NCBI GenBank assembly: GCA_013314755.1
Contig: JABUFA010000004.1
Span: forward strand, 83,904-147,903
DNA length: 64,000 bases
From: Chthonomonadia bacterium
Lineage (GTDB): Bacteria > Armatimonadota > HRBIN16
Direction of reading: 5' to 3'
Part shown: positions 33,992-43,364 of the stretch, piece by piece
Position numbering within the stretch: position 1 is the first letter of the stretch
How the letters are laid out: every line of letters starts with the position of its first letter
Notes under the pieces: generated by a model
The model's database searches: none
What the model saw: the letters and a program-made list of their open reading frames with translations, nothing else
Told to the model about the DNA's origin: nothing
Translations under genes and position numbers: made by a program

Positions 33992-35146
33992 ATGTTCGAT
34001 TTTACCTTTCATAACCCGACGCGAATCCTGTTTGGTAAGGGCGCAATCGCACGCATCCGCGAGTATATCCCGCAGGGCGCGCGCGTGCTGATGACATACG
34101 GAGGCGGGAGCATCAAACGCAACGGCGTGTACGAGCAGGTGCAGGATGCGCTGAAGGACTGGCAGGTGTGGGAGTACGGCGGAATCGAGCCGAACCCGCG
34201 CTATGAGACGCTGATGCCTGCGGTGGAGCTGGTCAGGCGCGAGGGGATTGACTTCCTGCTTGCGGTGGGCGGCGGCTCCGTGCTGGACGGCACCAAGTTC
34301 ATCGCGGCGGCTGTGCCGTTCGAAGGGGAGCCGTGGGACATTCTGGAGAAGCGTGCGCCGGTACATGCCGCCGTTCCGCTGGGCGCGGTGCTGACACTGC
34401 CCGGCACTGGCTCGGAGATGAACGGCTATGCGGTCATTAGTCACTCCGCCAAGCGTGCCAAGCTGGCGTTCGGCTCACCGCTGGTCTATCCGCGCTTCTC
34501 GGCGCTGGATCCGGAGACCACTTTCTCCCTGCCACCGCGCCAGACCGCCAACGGCATTGTGGACACCTTTGTGCACGTGATGGAGCAGTACCTGACCTAC
34601 CCCGTGGACGCGCCCCTGCAGGACCGGATGGCGGAGGCGATCCTGCTGACGCTGATTGAGCAGGCTCCGCGCGTGATGCAAAATCCGACTGACTATGATG
34701 CCCGGGCGAACATCATGTGGTGCGCGACCGTTGCGCTGTGTGGCATCGTCGGCGTGGGGGTTCCACAGGATTGGGCGACACACGCCATCGGGCATGAAAT
34801 CACCGCGCTGTACGACATTGACCACGCCCGCACGCTCGCCATCGTCCTGCCCGCGGTGATGCAGGCGAAGCGAGAGGCAAAACGTGCCAAGATACTGCAG
34901 TATGCCGAGCGCGTGTGGGACATTCGGGAAGGAGACGAGGAAGCGCGCATCGATGCAGCTATCCAGCGCACGCGCGAGTTCTTTGAGAGCGTGGGCATCC
35001 CCACCCGTCTCTCGGCGTACGGCATCGGCAGGGAGGCTATCCCCGCTATCGTGAGTCAATTGCGGGAGCACGGGATGACCGCCCTCGGTGAGCACGGCGA
35101 CATCACGCCCGAGGTGGCGGGCAGTATTCTGGAGCTTTGCCTGTAG
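33992..35146 (+). CDS. Iron-containing alcohol dehydrogenase (YqhD/BdhA type)
   Basis: The 384-residue protein is a group III dehydrogenase. It has NPTRILFGKGAIARI at the N-terminus, the GGGSVLDGTKFIAA nucleotide motif, LTLPGTGSEMNGYAVI, and the metal ligands in VDTFVHVMEQY and WATHAIGHEITALYDIDHA. It matches the YqhD/BdhA branch, which reduces aldehydes with NADPH and may clear reactive aldehydes. GAGGAGG lies before the ATG. It is the last gene of the operon and ends at a strong hairpin. Confidence 0.93.
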   Translation: MFDFTFHNPTRILFGKGAIARIREYIPQGARVLMTYGGGSIKRNGVYEQVQDALKDWQVWEYGGIEPNPRYETLMPAVELVRREGIDFLLAVGGGSVLDGTKFIAAAVPFEGEPWDILEKRAPVHAAVPLGAVLTLPGTGSEMNGYAVISHSAKRAKLAFGSPLVYPRFSALDPETTFSLPPRQTANGIVDTFVHVMEQYLTYPVDAPLQDRMAEAILLTLIEQAPRVMQNPTDYDARANIMWCATVALCGIVGVGVPQDWATHAIGHEITALYDIDHARTLAIVLPAVMQAKREAKRAKILQYAERVWDIREGDEEARIDAAIQRTREFFESVGIPTRLSAYGIGREAIPAIVSQLREHGMTALGEHGDITPEVAGSILELCL

Positions 35147-35164
35147 CGGCTTTACCACAAACGT

Positions 35165-35192
35165 GGGGACCGTCCGCGCCCGGGCGGTCCCC
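35165..35192. terminator. Hairpin terminator between convergent operons
   Basis: GGGGACCG (35165-35172) pairs with CGGTCCCC (35185-35192), and the inner bases can extend the stem. It lies between the dehydrogenase gene and the convergent GH42-like gene. Confidence 0.65.
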
Positions 35193-35219
35193 ATATCTGT
35201 TCGTTCTGCCATCTGTCTA

Positions 35220-38200
35220 TTAGCGCCTGCCCTCCGCGCCAACGACAAGCAATTTCGTTTCCAGGCTCTGCATGGTGATGGTTCCTCTGCGCGGCGTTCC
35301 TTCATCGGGCGCGCGGTAGGAGAGGGGAGAGCCATTCGCACGCAGGCTGAGGCACACCGCATCGTGCCGATAGTTGCACAGGTTGATAACCGTCCTGCCG
35401 TCCAGTTCCGCAGTGCGCCAGGCGACGCCCCATATCGGATTGCCCTCAGCATCTACTACCTGCACGCGCGGCTTCACACCCCACGCCGGCAGGGCTGTTC
35501 GCAGCACCGGCCACAGGTCGCGGGCGGAGCTTTTGCCGTAGGTGAACGGGATCCGTGCGCCGGGAGCGACACGCACCTCGCGCGTCTGTCCGTACTCGTT
35601 GTGCGAAAGCAGGTCACCGTCGCCGACGAAGACAATGCGCCCGCGGTATCTGAGCAGGGTTTCCAGCGCACGGTCGCTCAGGTGACGCTGGTTTGCCACC
35701 AGCAGGACGAGCGCGGATGGCAGGATGCCCTCTTCCAGTTGCCTCTCCGAGATGAAGCCCACTTTGACGCCGGTGAAGCTCAGCGCCTCGTACAGCTTGC
35801 CCTGACAGTCGGAATGCGCTCCGCCGTCCCACACCTTGCCCGTGACGCTATCTATCAGCATCACATCGGCAGGAGCGTTCTGCAGGGCGGTGACCTCGCG
35901 CGCGTATCGGTTCAACAGCAGGTTCACACGTCCAACCGCCTCGGCGCAGGCGGGACGGTGCATGATACTGCCGGCGAAGTCGCTGCGCGGGTCGTAGGTG
36001 CGTTCCCATACCCATATCGTGGTGGCGGACTGCCCGTGAATCGCCGCCTGCCACAGCACGGTATGCACATGCTGAGCGGGCACGGGGCGCGTCTCGCGGT
36101 CAGGTATCAGGTGGTTTTCGCTGTTGAACACAGGCACGTTCCTCACCGAACGCTGAAGGTCATGCGACATGGCGTTCAATAGCCATCCCTGCGCATAGTC
36201 GCCCTCGCCGTGGTTGTACCAGCAGATGCTGTCGTTGCCGTTGATGTCGCTGAACCGGGAGAAGAGATAGGCGTCCGCGCCATACACCACGTCGCCTTCG
36301 TTCACCAGGGTCCAGCTCATGGCCTTGGCGTGGATGGGCAGGTTCGGAGCGACCTCGCGGATGGCGTCTGCCAGCATCCCGTGCCATCCGGCGAAGAACT
36401 CCTGATTGAAGCGGATATAGTCGTACCAGCTGGGCAGGTGGCTCTGGGCGTTGCCGTCAAACGGGTTGGGCAGGGGAACCTCTTCAAAGCGGGCGTATGA
36501 CGTGCCCCATCGGCGGTTCAGCGTGGCGATGTCTCCGTGTCTCTCCTTCAGCCAGCGATGCCATTCCTGCGTAGCGTATTCGCACGGCTCCTCGAAACTC
36601 ACCGGTTCGTTGCTCAGGCAGATACTGTGCAGGGCGGGATAGCGACTGATAGCGGGGATAAGGGTCTGGATGTACCGCCTGAGCAGTGCCTTGCTCTCCG
36701 GCGCGTGCAGGCAGTACTGCAAGAAGCCGTTGCGTCGCTTGCGCAGGTGGGGATATTTGTCCAGCATCCACGCGGGGAAATAGTGCGGGCTGATGAGCAG
36801 GTTCACCGCCACGTTCGCCCGTTCGGCGCGTTCCAGCACCGACTGCAGTTCGCGGATGGGTTCTTCGTTCACTTCCGTTTCCGACGGAAAGATGGCGCTG
36901 GGTCCGACCTCAATCTGGATGATGTTGATGCCGTACGCCGGGAACTTTTCGATATCGGCGCGCACCTGCCCGAAGTGTCCGTAGCCTGTGAAGAAGAGTG
37001 GTCGCCCCGTCTCATCTGTCAGGGTGCCGTTCGCCACCACAGGGCGTTTGCCGCGGCACTGCCATAGCGTGACCTCTCTGGATGGCTGGCGAATCTCCTG
37101 CCGAAGGTGCGCTTCCACCTCCTGCAGTTCCTGCAGCTGCATCAGCGCGCGGCGCAGTTCGGGGTAGGTAACGCTTCCGTCAGGCGCGGTTACCTTGTGG
37201 TCCAAATCCTCCCGCACGTATCGCACGAAGTTCTGCAGGACGGTGAGGCTGATACGCGCCCACTGGGTGGGTTTGCCGGCTCTCTGCAGGTCGGCAACAG
37301 CCTTCTCATATGCGGGCAGTCGCGCCTCTATCGCTTTCAGCAGACGCAGTGCGCCGGTACGGGAGTAAAAGCGCACAGAGGTCTCGGCAGATAGGGACTC
37401 CATGTTCGCTTTCGCCTCCAGAATCAGCTGGCGGGGTTGTGCATCCACCTCCACTGCTTCGCCGCGCACGGCAACCCGGTGGAAACCTGCGCCGAGCCGG
37501 ACGCTTCGGGTGGACTGCCCTGCCCCTTTCATGGTAGCACGCAGTTGAACCGCTGTCTCACGCGGCAGGGCAAGCACGAAGGAGGCTTCAAACGCGCCGT
37601 CGCCCTGTATCTCCAGCGCGGGCTGGACAGGCTCCATACCGGGCGCGTCTGGTATCGGGTCATCGTCGCTGTGTGGTGTTGCCGTTTCGCCCTCTTCCAG
37701 TTTAATATCGTCAATCCAGATGCCGGCGGTTGGGCTTTCGGTAATCAGGCGCAGATGGAAGGGCACGTCGCCCTCGCCGGGGGTGAACGTCATGCTCACC
37801 CGTCGCCAGCGGTCGGGCGATTTGGGCAGGCGCATTCGAAACTGCCAGCCGCCTCCGCCGCCCAGCCAGGCGATGCCCGGGTCGGGGCTGTACACGTACG
37901 CGCTCAACGTGTAGCGTTTGCCTGCCTGCAGGGGGATCGGGGACAGGTACTCCGCCATACCGTACACGTGCGCCCCGAAGGGTGTGGAGTTGGTGATGAA
38001 GATGCTGCGCCTTCCGCTGCGGGCACGGTCGGTAACGATGCGCAGGGTAGCGTCGGTGTTGCGCGGTGACCAGCTCCAGCCTGCGGGTATCCCCTCTGGC
38101 GTGACCTGTTCAAAGCTGCTGTTGGCGACCAGATTGGGTTTGGGAGCGAGCGGCTCGGTGCGAATGTCGCTCAGACGCAGTTGTTGAGACGAGGACAGAG

Positions 38201-38246
38201 AACAGAGCCACATCAAGATGATGACCGAAAGCCATATCGCGCGCAT
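35220..38246 (-). CDS. Secreted GH42-like beta-galactosidase with N-terminal carbohydrate-binding domain
   Basis: The 1008-residue protein has a signal peptide (AIWLSVIILMWLCSLSSSQQ), a CBM_4_9-like jelly roll (about 35-185, from LVANSSFEQVTPEGIPAGW to GIWIDDIKLEEG), a second beta domain, and a GH-A barrel from about 415. E547 in SICLSNEPVSF is the probable acid/base and E710 in VFNSENHLI the probable nucleophile. A GH42-type trimerisation domain follows (VMLIDSVTGKVWDGG, VLLVANQRHLSD). It should attack beta-galactoside-like bonds outside the cytoplasm, in contrast to the cytoplasmic GH42 enzyme at the left end. The exact family may be a GH42 relative. No good partner operon is visible. Confidence 0.83.
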   Translation of the reverse strand: MRAIWLSVIILMWLCSLSSSQQLRLSDIRTEPLAPKPNLVANSSFEQVTPEGIPAGWSWSPRNTDATLRIVTDRARSGRRSIFITNSTPFGAHVYGMAEYLSPIPLQAGKRYTLSAYVYSPDPGIAWLGGGGGWQFRMRLPKSPDRWRRVSMTFTPGEGDVPFHLRLITESPTAGIWIDDIKLEEGETATPHSDDDPIPDAPGMEPVQPALEIQGDGAFEASFVLALPRETAVQLRATMKGAGQSTRSVRLGAGFHRVAVRGEAVEVDAQPRQLILEAKANMESLSAETSVRFYSRTGALRLLKAIEARLPAYEKAVADLQRAGKPTQWARISLTVLQNFVRYVREDLDHKVTAPDGSVTYPELRRALMQLQELQEVEAHLRQEIRQPSREVTLWQCRGKRPVVANGTLTDETGRPLFFTGYGHFGQVRADIEKFPAYGINIIQIEVGPSAIFPSETEVNEEPIRELQSVLERAERANVAVNLLISPHYFPAWMLDKYPHLRKRRNGFLQYCLHAPESKALLRRYIQTLIPAISRYPALHSICLSNEPVSFEEPCEYATQEWHRWLKERHGDIATLNRRWGTSYARFEEVPLPNPFDGNAQSHLPSWYDYIRFNQEFFAGWHGMLADAIREVAPNLPIHAKAMSWTLVNEGDVVYGADAYLFSRFSDINGNDSICWYNHGEGDYAQGWLLNAMSHDLQRSVRNVPVFNSENHLIPDRETRPVPAQHVHTVLWQAAIHGQSATTIWVWERTYDPRSDFAGSIMHRPACAEAVGRVNLLLNRYAREVTALQNAPADVMLIDSVTGKVWDGGAHSDCQGKLYEALSFTGVKVGFISERQLEEGILPSALVLLVANQRHLSDRALETLLRYRGRIVFVGDGDLLSHNEYGQTREVRVAPGARIPFTYGKSSARDLWPVLRTALPAWGVKPRVQVVDAEGNPIWGVAWRTAELDGRTVINLCNYRHDAVCLSLRANGSPLSYRAPDEGTPRRGTITMQSLETKLLVVGAEGRR

Positions 38247-38340
38247 GGTGAGATCCTCTTCCGGGACAGGTTTTGGGGAATCTCTTCTGCAAAGTCAGCA
38301 ACAGTCCTGCCCTAACCTGCTTTTGGACATCCGGTGCGCA

Positions 38341-38364
38341 GGGGCAACCCGTGCGGGTTGCCCC
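38341..38364. terminator. Hairpin terminator GGGGCAACCC-GTGC-GGGTTGCCCC
   Basis: A perfect 10-bp stem (38341-38350 with 38355-38364) sits just after the stop codon of the small lipoprotein gene on the minus strand. A near copy occurs at 46004-46025. Confidence 0.65.
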
Positions 38365-38376
38365 TGAAGGTTCCGG

Positions 38377-38763
38377 TTAGAACGGCGGACCCGGGGGTGG
38401 CACGCGGATTTCGGAGGAGGTTGCCTCGTTGCCGTTTCGGTCCACCGCTTTCACCTGCAGGCGAACGGTGTCGGCGGGCAGTGTCGCCTGATACTGCTCC
38501 GGCGTGCCCGGCACCGCCTGCATGGCGACCTGCGTGGGCGTGGGGTCTGTGCCCACAGCCAGCACCATCACCGCCTGCACGCCGCTGCCCACGTCGAACA
38601 CCTGCACCTGTACCAACACGCGACTGGTGCCGGCTTCGCGGGTCACCGAAGGCGTGCCAACCACCGGCGGGGTGGGGTCAAAGAGTGCTTCCTCGCCACC
38701 GCCGCCGCACCCAGCCAGCGTCAACACCGCCAGTAATCCCAGAGCGACCATTGTTCTTTTCAT
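38377..38763 (-). CDS. Small lipoprotein with Ig-like domain
   Basis: The 128-residue protein has a lipoprotein signal (MKRTMVALGLLAVLTLAGCG) with lipobox LAGC and a glycine spacer. The mature part is a single beta-domain: FDVGSGVQAVMVLAVGTDPT and VKAVDRNGNEATSSEIRVPP resemble the bacterial Ig or Y_Y_Y-type fold found near FlgD-like modules. Export to the outer face of a membrane is expected; no activity can be assigned. It lies 14 bases after the giant subtilisin gene and is probably cotranscribed with it. Confidence 0.8.
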   Translation of the reverse strand: MKRTMVALGLLAVLTLAGCGGGGEEALFDPTPPVVGTPSVTREAGTSRVLVQVQVFDVGSGVQAVMVLAVGTDPTPTQVAMQAVPGTPEQYQATLPADTVRLQVKAVDRNGNEATSSEIRVPPPGPPF

Positions 38764-38777
38764 CGTGCCACCTCCCT

Positions 38778-41700
38778 TTATCGTGTCAGGGTGATGGGTA
38801 GCGTGTGGCGAACCGTCTGCCCATCCGCGCTGACCGCCTTAATCTCCAGCAGATAACTGCCAGCAGGCAGGGCAACGCCGTTCGCATCACGCCCATCCCA
38901 CGTGATTTGCTGAATGCCCGCCGAACGGGTGGAACCGTTCACCAGCCGACGAACCAGCCTGCCCGCAGAGTAGACGCTCGCCTCCACCTGCGCCGGGGCG
39001 TTCAGGTTGAACGAGACAGTGTATCGTCCACCTGCACTGCGTTCACCGCTCACCCGAACCTGCGTCAGCCGAAGCAGTCCGCTCTGAGAGACCATCTCAA
39101 TGCGGAAGCGATACACGCCACCCTGTCGGCTCACCGCGAAGGTGTGCGAACTGCCTGTGCGCAGGAAGCGACGCTCGCCCGTCTGCAGGTCTACCAGCAC
39201 GGGGTTCACCGTGCGCGGGGCGCGATGCACACCCTGCCACAGGAGCGTTGCGGTTTCCTCACTGTCTGCCGGCACGTGCACCTCCACTTCCCACGGCTGG
39301 GTAGCGCGTCCATCCGCACGCACGTCCACCGCGAGTGGCTGTCCCCCTCGCACCAGCATCACCTTTGGCGCGGGAGCGGACGCGGGCGGGTCTGGCGGCA
39401 GTCCGATGGCGATGTCCTGCGTGGAGTTGCTTGCGCCGAAGACCGCTTCGGCACTACCGGAGCCGTTTTGCACCACCAGGCGCACCGCCCATGCGTCCGT
39501 CGTACCCTCTGCCGCGCGAGTGATGCTCGGAATGACGCCATCGGAGGGTTGCAGGAGCAGTTCGCACTCTTCGTGGGCGAATACCCAGTAGCCGCGCCAC
39601 GGCTCAATGGTGCTCAACGCACCGGGTATCACCAAGGGGTTGTACACCAGCACATAGCGTCCGGTGGCTGGGTTTGCGCCGTCCTGCAGCCATCCCCAGG
39701 CGTGGTCTTCTATCCAGCCTGCCTGTCGCGCCTCGCGCAGAGTCACCTCCTGTCCCAGCCGACGCACTTTGATGGCGTTCACGTCCCACGCGATGGGGTC
39801 GGCGGAGGTGCTGGCGATGAAGTTCCAACCGCGCTTGAGCGCAATCGGGAAGGAGATGGGCAGAGGGTTACCTGCAATCTGCAGGGACACCGGTTGCGTG
39901 GCGGAGTACCAGTATCCCACGCCGACCAGCAGGTTGCCGGGTGCGTCCACGTAGGACTGCCTGCTGGCATCCCAGACCTTCATCGGTGTGCCCCCTGCGC
40001 CGATGGCTTGCCTGCTGGTATCCGGCAACGCGAGGCTCACCGCAAAAGTGCCGATGCCCACCAGACTTGCGGGGACCTTCGCCGACACTTTGAACGAGCG
40101 GGTGCTTGCGAGGCTCCACTGCTGTCCGTCGCTGGCGTATGCCTCCAGCTGGTAGGTTCCTGCGCTCAGCGCGTTGCCCGAAGGCACGCGGAACACCGCC
40201 TCTTCGCCGCTGGCGTAGCTGGGCTTGCTCCAGCCGGTGGTGCTGACGGTCTGGTCATAAACGGCGACCTGCTGTCCGCCTCTGGAGATAACCAGTCTGT
40301 AGCGCAGACCGTCGGACAGGTCGGCGTCGGTAGAGCGCAGGCGGAACACCGGAGCAGCGGAGGTAACCGCTCCAGCGGCAGGGCTGATGATTTCCGGTGC
40401 TTCGGGAGCCTGGTCCACGGTGAAGGTGCGCTCCCAGCTGCCGTTGCCCCATTGTCTGCCGTCATAGGCAAATGCCTGCCACTGGTATGCGCCCGTTGCC
40501 AGCTGCGCGCTCTGTAGCACGGTGAATACCGCCTCTTCGCCGCTGGCGTAGCTGGGTTTGCTCCAGCCAGTGGCGTCCACGCTCTGGTCAAAGGTGGCGA
40601 CCACCTGCCCTGCCCGCTTTACCACGATGCGGTACTGCAGGCTGTCGCCGTTGGCGTCGGTCGCTCGCAGGCGGAAGGTTGGCGTGTGCGGTACGAAGGT
40701 GTTGCCTGCCGGTTCCAGGAGCTCCGGCGCAGAGGGCGCAGAGTTGACGATAATCGTCCGACTCTCACTGCCGTCGCTCCACTGCTTGCCATCGTACACG
40801 AACGCCTGCCACTGGTAGGTGCCGGGCACCAGCGCACGGGCAGATGGCACGGTCAGCGTGGCGTCTTCGTTGCTGGTGTAGCCTGTTTTGTTCCAGCCGG
40901 TGGTGTCCACCGTCTGGTCGAAGGTCGCCACCACGGTGCCGCCGCGGGTGAAGACGATTTTGTATCGGAGCGTGTCGCTCGGGTCGGCGTCGGTGGCGCG
41001 CACCACCAGTGTGGGCGTGCCCAGCACGATGGTGTTTGCGGGCGGGCTGACAAGCACCGGCGCGTTCGGCATCTGGTTGACGATAAATCCGCGTCGGTTA
41101 CTGCCCTCGCTCCAGCGGATGCCATCGTAGGCGAACGCCTGCCACTGAAGGGTTCCCGTCGGCAGGGCGCGTGAAGCAGGAACGGTTAGCACCGCCTCTT
41201 CGCCGCTGGCGTAGTCGGGTTTGCTCCAGCCGGTGGTGTCGGCGGTTTGGTCAAACACGGCTATCTGCGTGTCGCCCTGGTAGATAACCACCTTGTATTT
41301 CATACGCGCTCCCGGTGAGGAGGTTGCCTTTATGCGGAAGGTAGGCGTGGGCGAAACCACCGCGCCAGCTGTCGGCTGGAGGAGCACCGGGATGGGCGAG
41401 ATGAACTCGTAAACCGCCAGCAGGCTATAGTCGGCGTCCATCGTGAGGGTGATGGTGCGGTTCGTAGAGAAGTCCGCTCCGTTGCGCACCCACTTGATGA
41501 ACACGTTGTCGTTTGGCGCGGTTGGCGGGGCGGTCAGAGTAACCTGCGTGCCGCCATCGTAGACCCGGCTGAAGGGGGTGGAGCCGTCGCCCTGTCCGTT
41601 GATGTCGGCAGGGGTGACCGAGATGGCGACTCCGCTATCGGGCTCAGTGGAGCTGACCTGAAGGGTATGCGTGACCGCGCCGGTGACAATCATGGAGTAC

Positions 41701-43364
41701 GCCTGCCTGCCCACCGGGCGCAGGATACCCTTATGGGTGACGGTGATGGTGTACACACCCGCCTGCGGATTGGGAACCACCACCTGCTCGACGTTATCCA
41801 GCACGTTATCGCCCGTGGTTGCGGGGGCAGATGGGTTTGCCGGGTTGAGCACCCAGGGCATGTAGGTGGTGGAGCCGTTAGTCACGCGCAGGTCCAGGTC
41901 GTTCACCAGCATCCGGTCAGGTGGGTCCAGAGAGGCTGGTGGCGGAGTTCCGGGTGGGTCTGTCCAGACGATGGTCACCCTCAGCGGCTGGCTGCCGTCG
42001 GAGACCACGCGGATGGTGTGCGTTTCACCGTTGCGCAGGGTTCTCTCCTGAATGGTGTAGGGGTTTTTCACGCTCTGGGAGATGACCTCTGCAGCGGTTT
42101 TGGCGTTCAGGATGCCCCAGCCGTGCATGTAGTCGGGACCGGGCGCGGGTCCGCACTCGTCAGCGGTATGAATTGCCAGCGCCTTCAGGGTGGCGGCGCG
42201 CATGTTTGCTCCACCGTGCGTCTGGCGGTAGTGCTGGATAAGCAGACCGAGTGCGCCTGCCACGCTGGGTGATGCCGCAGAAGTACCGGCGAAAGATCCG
42301 TACCCACCGATAGTCGTCGAAAACACGTCCATGCCGATGCCCACCAGGTCGGGTTTAATGCGCCCGTCATCGGTAGGACCGAACGAGCTGAACCAGGCAA
42401 GGCGAACGCTGTCGGGTCCGCCATAACCCCCGGGCACAGGATAAACTCCACCTACCACCAGAGTATTTTTTGCCGTGGTACTGGGAGGGATGCAGTCAAA
42501 GCCCGAGCTACCTCCGTCGAGGTCGTGGGTATCGTTGTACTGGTTACCGTCGGTATGATAGTGTTGGACAGGCTGACTGGATGGACCCTCTCCGCGGTCA
42601 TTGCCTGCTCCCTGCACAATCAGGTAATAGGGCGCATTGTAGGCAATCTCGTCCCATTCGCGCGCCCAGTCGCTGTAGAAACCAAATTTCCAATCTTCGC
42701 GCTGGCTGATGGCAGTATCGCCCAGCCACATGAAATCTCCGAGCCATCCCGAGGCAATGACATAAGAGTGATTGGACACCAGCAATCCCGCCTGTGCGGC
42801 GGTCGCCATTTCGGTGGTGTCACTGTCCCAATCGTAGCTGTGCAGGTTGGCGGCGAAAGACATACCGCGTGCGCTGGGATTCACTCCTGCTGCAGCCAGA
42901 ATACCACCGACGGCAGTTGCGTGGTCGCTTGGCTCTGAACCGTCGCGAATACTGAGGCGTCCACTGAACTCGGGATGCGAAGGGTCTACCGAGCCGCTAT
43001 CCCAGATTCCCAGCGTGATGCCTGCCCCTGTCAGATTCAAGCCGGTAGAGCCGCCGGGCCACAGTTCATCGACGCCGAGCGAATCTGCCGATTCCAGTCC
43101 GGTGGTCGCATAGTAGATGGGGACTCCATTGCGCACTGCAATAATCTCAATAGTGACTCCGCTGGGGAGTTTTTGTCGCACTGGCAGTCCGTGCTGTCTC
43201 GCCCATGCTTCTGCTTCCCGCTTCTCGACGGCAGCTCGCAGGGAGGCACGCGCCGCCAGTGAGGTGAGTGCGGGGATGTTGGTCTGCTCCTGTGCCTGGA
43301 CCAGGGAGGAAAGAAGCAAAATCACCCACAACACACCAGCAACAGATGCGAACCGCTTGCTCAT
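38778..43364 (-). CDS. Giant secreted subtilisin-like protease with four Ig-like repeats and FlgD-like C-terminus
   Basis: The 1528-residue protein has a signal peptide (RFASVAGVLWVILLLSSLVQ), a propeptide-like segment and an S8 protease domain. The triad is D122 (WDSGSVDPSH), H148 (SDHATAVGG) and S362 (GTSAASPSVAG), with the oxyanion asparagine N255. A proprotein-convertase-like P domain follows, then four repeats of about 105-110 residues, each with TGWxKxxYxSxEEA-type and YQWQAFxYDG motifs. The tail has an FlgD-Ig module (ITWDGRDANGVALPAGSYLL). The DNA encoding the repeats spans roughly 40075-41400. The ATG at 43364 has AAGGAGG upstream. It should act extracellularly on proteins; surface anchoring through the tail is possible. 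Confidence 0.92.
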   Translation of the reverse strand: MSKRFASVAGVLWVILLLSSLVQAQEQTNIPALTSLAARASLRAAVEKREAEAWARQHGLPVRQKLPSGVTIEIIAVRNGVPIYYATTGLESADSLGVDELWPGGSTGLNLTGAGITLGIWDSGSVDPSHPEFSGRLSIRDGSEPSDHATAVGGILAAAGVNPSARGMSFAANLHSYDWDSDTTEMATAAQAGLLVSNHSYVIASGWLGDFMWLGDTAISQREDWKFGFYSDWAREWDEIAYNAPYYLIVQGAGNDRGEGPSSQPVQHYHTDGNQYNDTHDLDGGSSGFDCIPPSTTAKNTLVVGGVYPVPGGYGGPDSVRLAWFSSFGPTDDGRIKPDLVGIGMDVFSTTIGGYGSFAGTSAASPSVAGALGLLIQHYRQTHGGANMRAATLKALAIHTADECGPAPGPDYMHGWGILNAKTAAEVISQSVKNPYTIQERTLRNGETHTIRVVSDGSQPLRVTIVWTDPPGTPPPASLDPPDRMLVNDLDLRVTNGSTTYMPWVLNPANPSAPATTGDNVLDNVEQVVVPNPQAGVYTITVTHKGILRPVGRQAYSMIVTGAVTHTLQVSSTEPDSGVAISVTPADINGQGDGSTPFSRVYDGGTQVTLTAPPTAPNDNVFIKWVRNGADFSTNRTITLTMDADYSLLAVYEFISPIPVLLQPTAGAVVSPTPTFRIKATSSPGARMKYKVVIYQGDTQIAVFDQTADTTGWSKPDYASGEEAVLTVPASRALPTGTLQWQAFAYDGIRWSEGSNRRGFIVNQMPNAPVLVSPPANTIVLGTPTLVVRATDADPSDTLRYKIVFTRGGTVVATFDQTVDTTGWNKTGYTSNEDATLTVPSARALVPGTYQWQAFVYDGKQWSDGSESRTIIVNSAPSAPELLEPAGNTFVPHTPTFRLRATDANGDSLQYRIVVKRAGQVVATFDQSVDATGWSKPSYASGEEAVFTVLQSAQLATGAYQWQAFAYDGRQWGNGSWERTFTVDQAPEAPEIISPAAGAVTSAAPVFRLRSTDADLSDGLRYRLVISRGGQQVAVYDQTVSTTGWSKPSYASGEEAVFRVPSGNALSAGTYQLEAYASDGQQWSLASTRSFKVSAKVPASLVGIGTFAVSLALPDTSRQAIGAGGTPMKVWDASRQSYVDAPGNLLVGVGYWYSATQPVSLQIAGNPLPISFPIALKRGWNFIASTSADPIAWDVNAIKVRRLGQEVTLREARQAGWIEDHAWGWLQDGANPATGRYVLVYNPLVIPGALSTIEPWRGYWVFAHEECELLLQPSDGVIPSITRAAEGTTDAWAVRLVVQNGSGSAEAVFGASNSTQDIAIGLPPDPPASAPAPKVMLVRGGQPLAVDVRADGRATQPWEVEVHVPADSEETATLLWQGVHRAPRTVNPVLVDLQTGERRFLRTGSSHTFAVSRQGGVYRFRIEMVSQSGLLRLTQVRVSGERSAGGRYTVSFNLNAPAQVEASVYSAGRLVRRLVNGSTRSAGIQQITWDGRDANGVALPAGSYLLEIKAVSADGQTVRHTLPITLTR

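Noticed and set aside
32951..34444. A 497-codon minus-strand open frame opposite the two alcohol dehydrogenases
   Set aside because: The dehydrogenases have full metal and nucleotide motifs, and the antisense frame lacks a ribosome site and family resemblance.
38805..40517. A 570-codon plus-strand open frame inside the giant subtilisin gene
   Set aside because: It lies opposite the Ig-repeat and FlgD-like regions; its repeats only mirror the coding repeats of the other strand.
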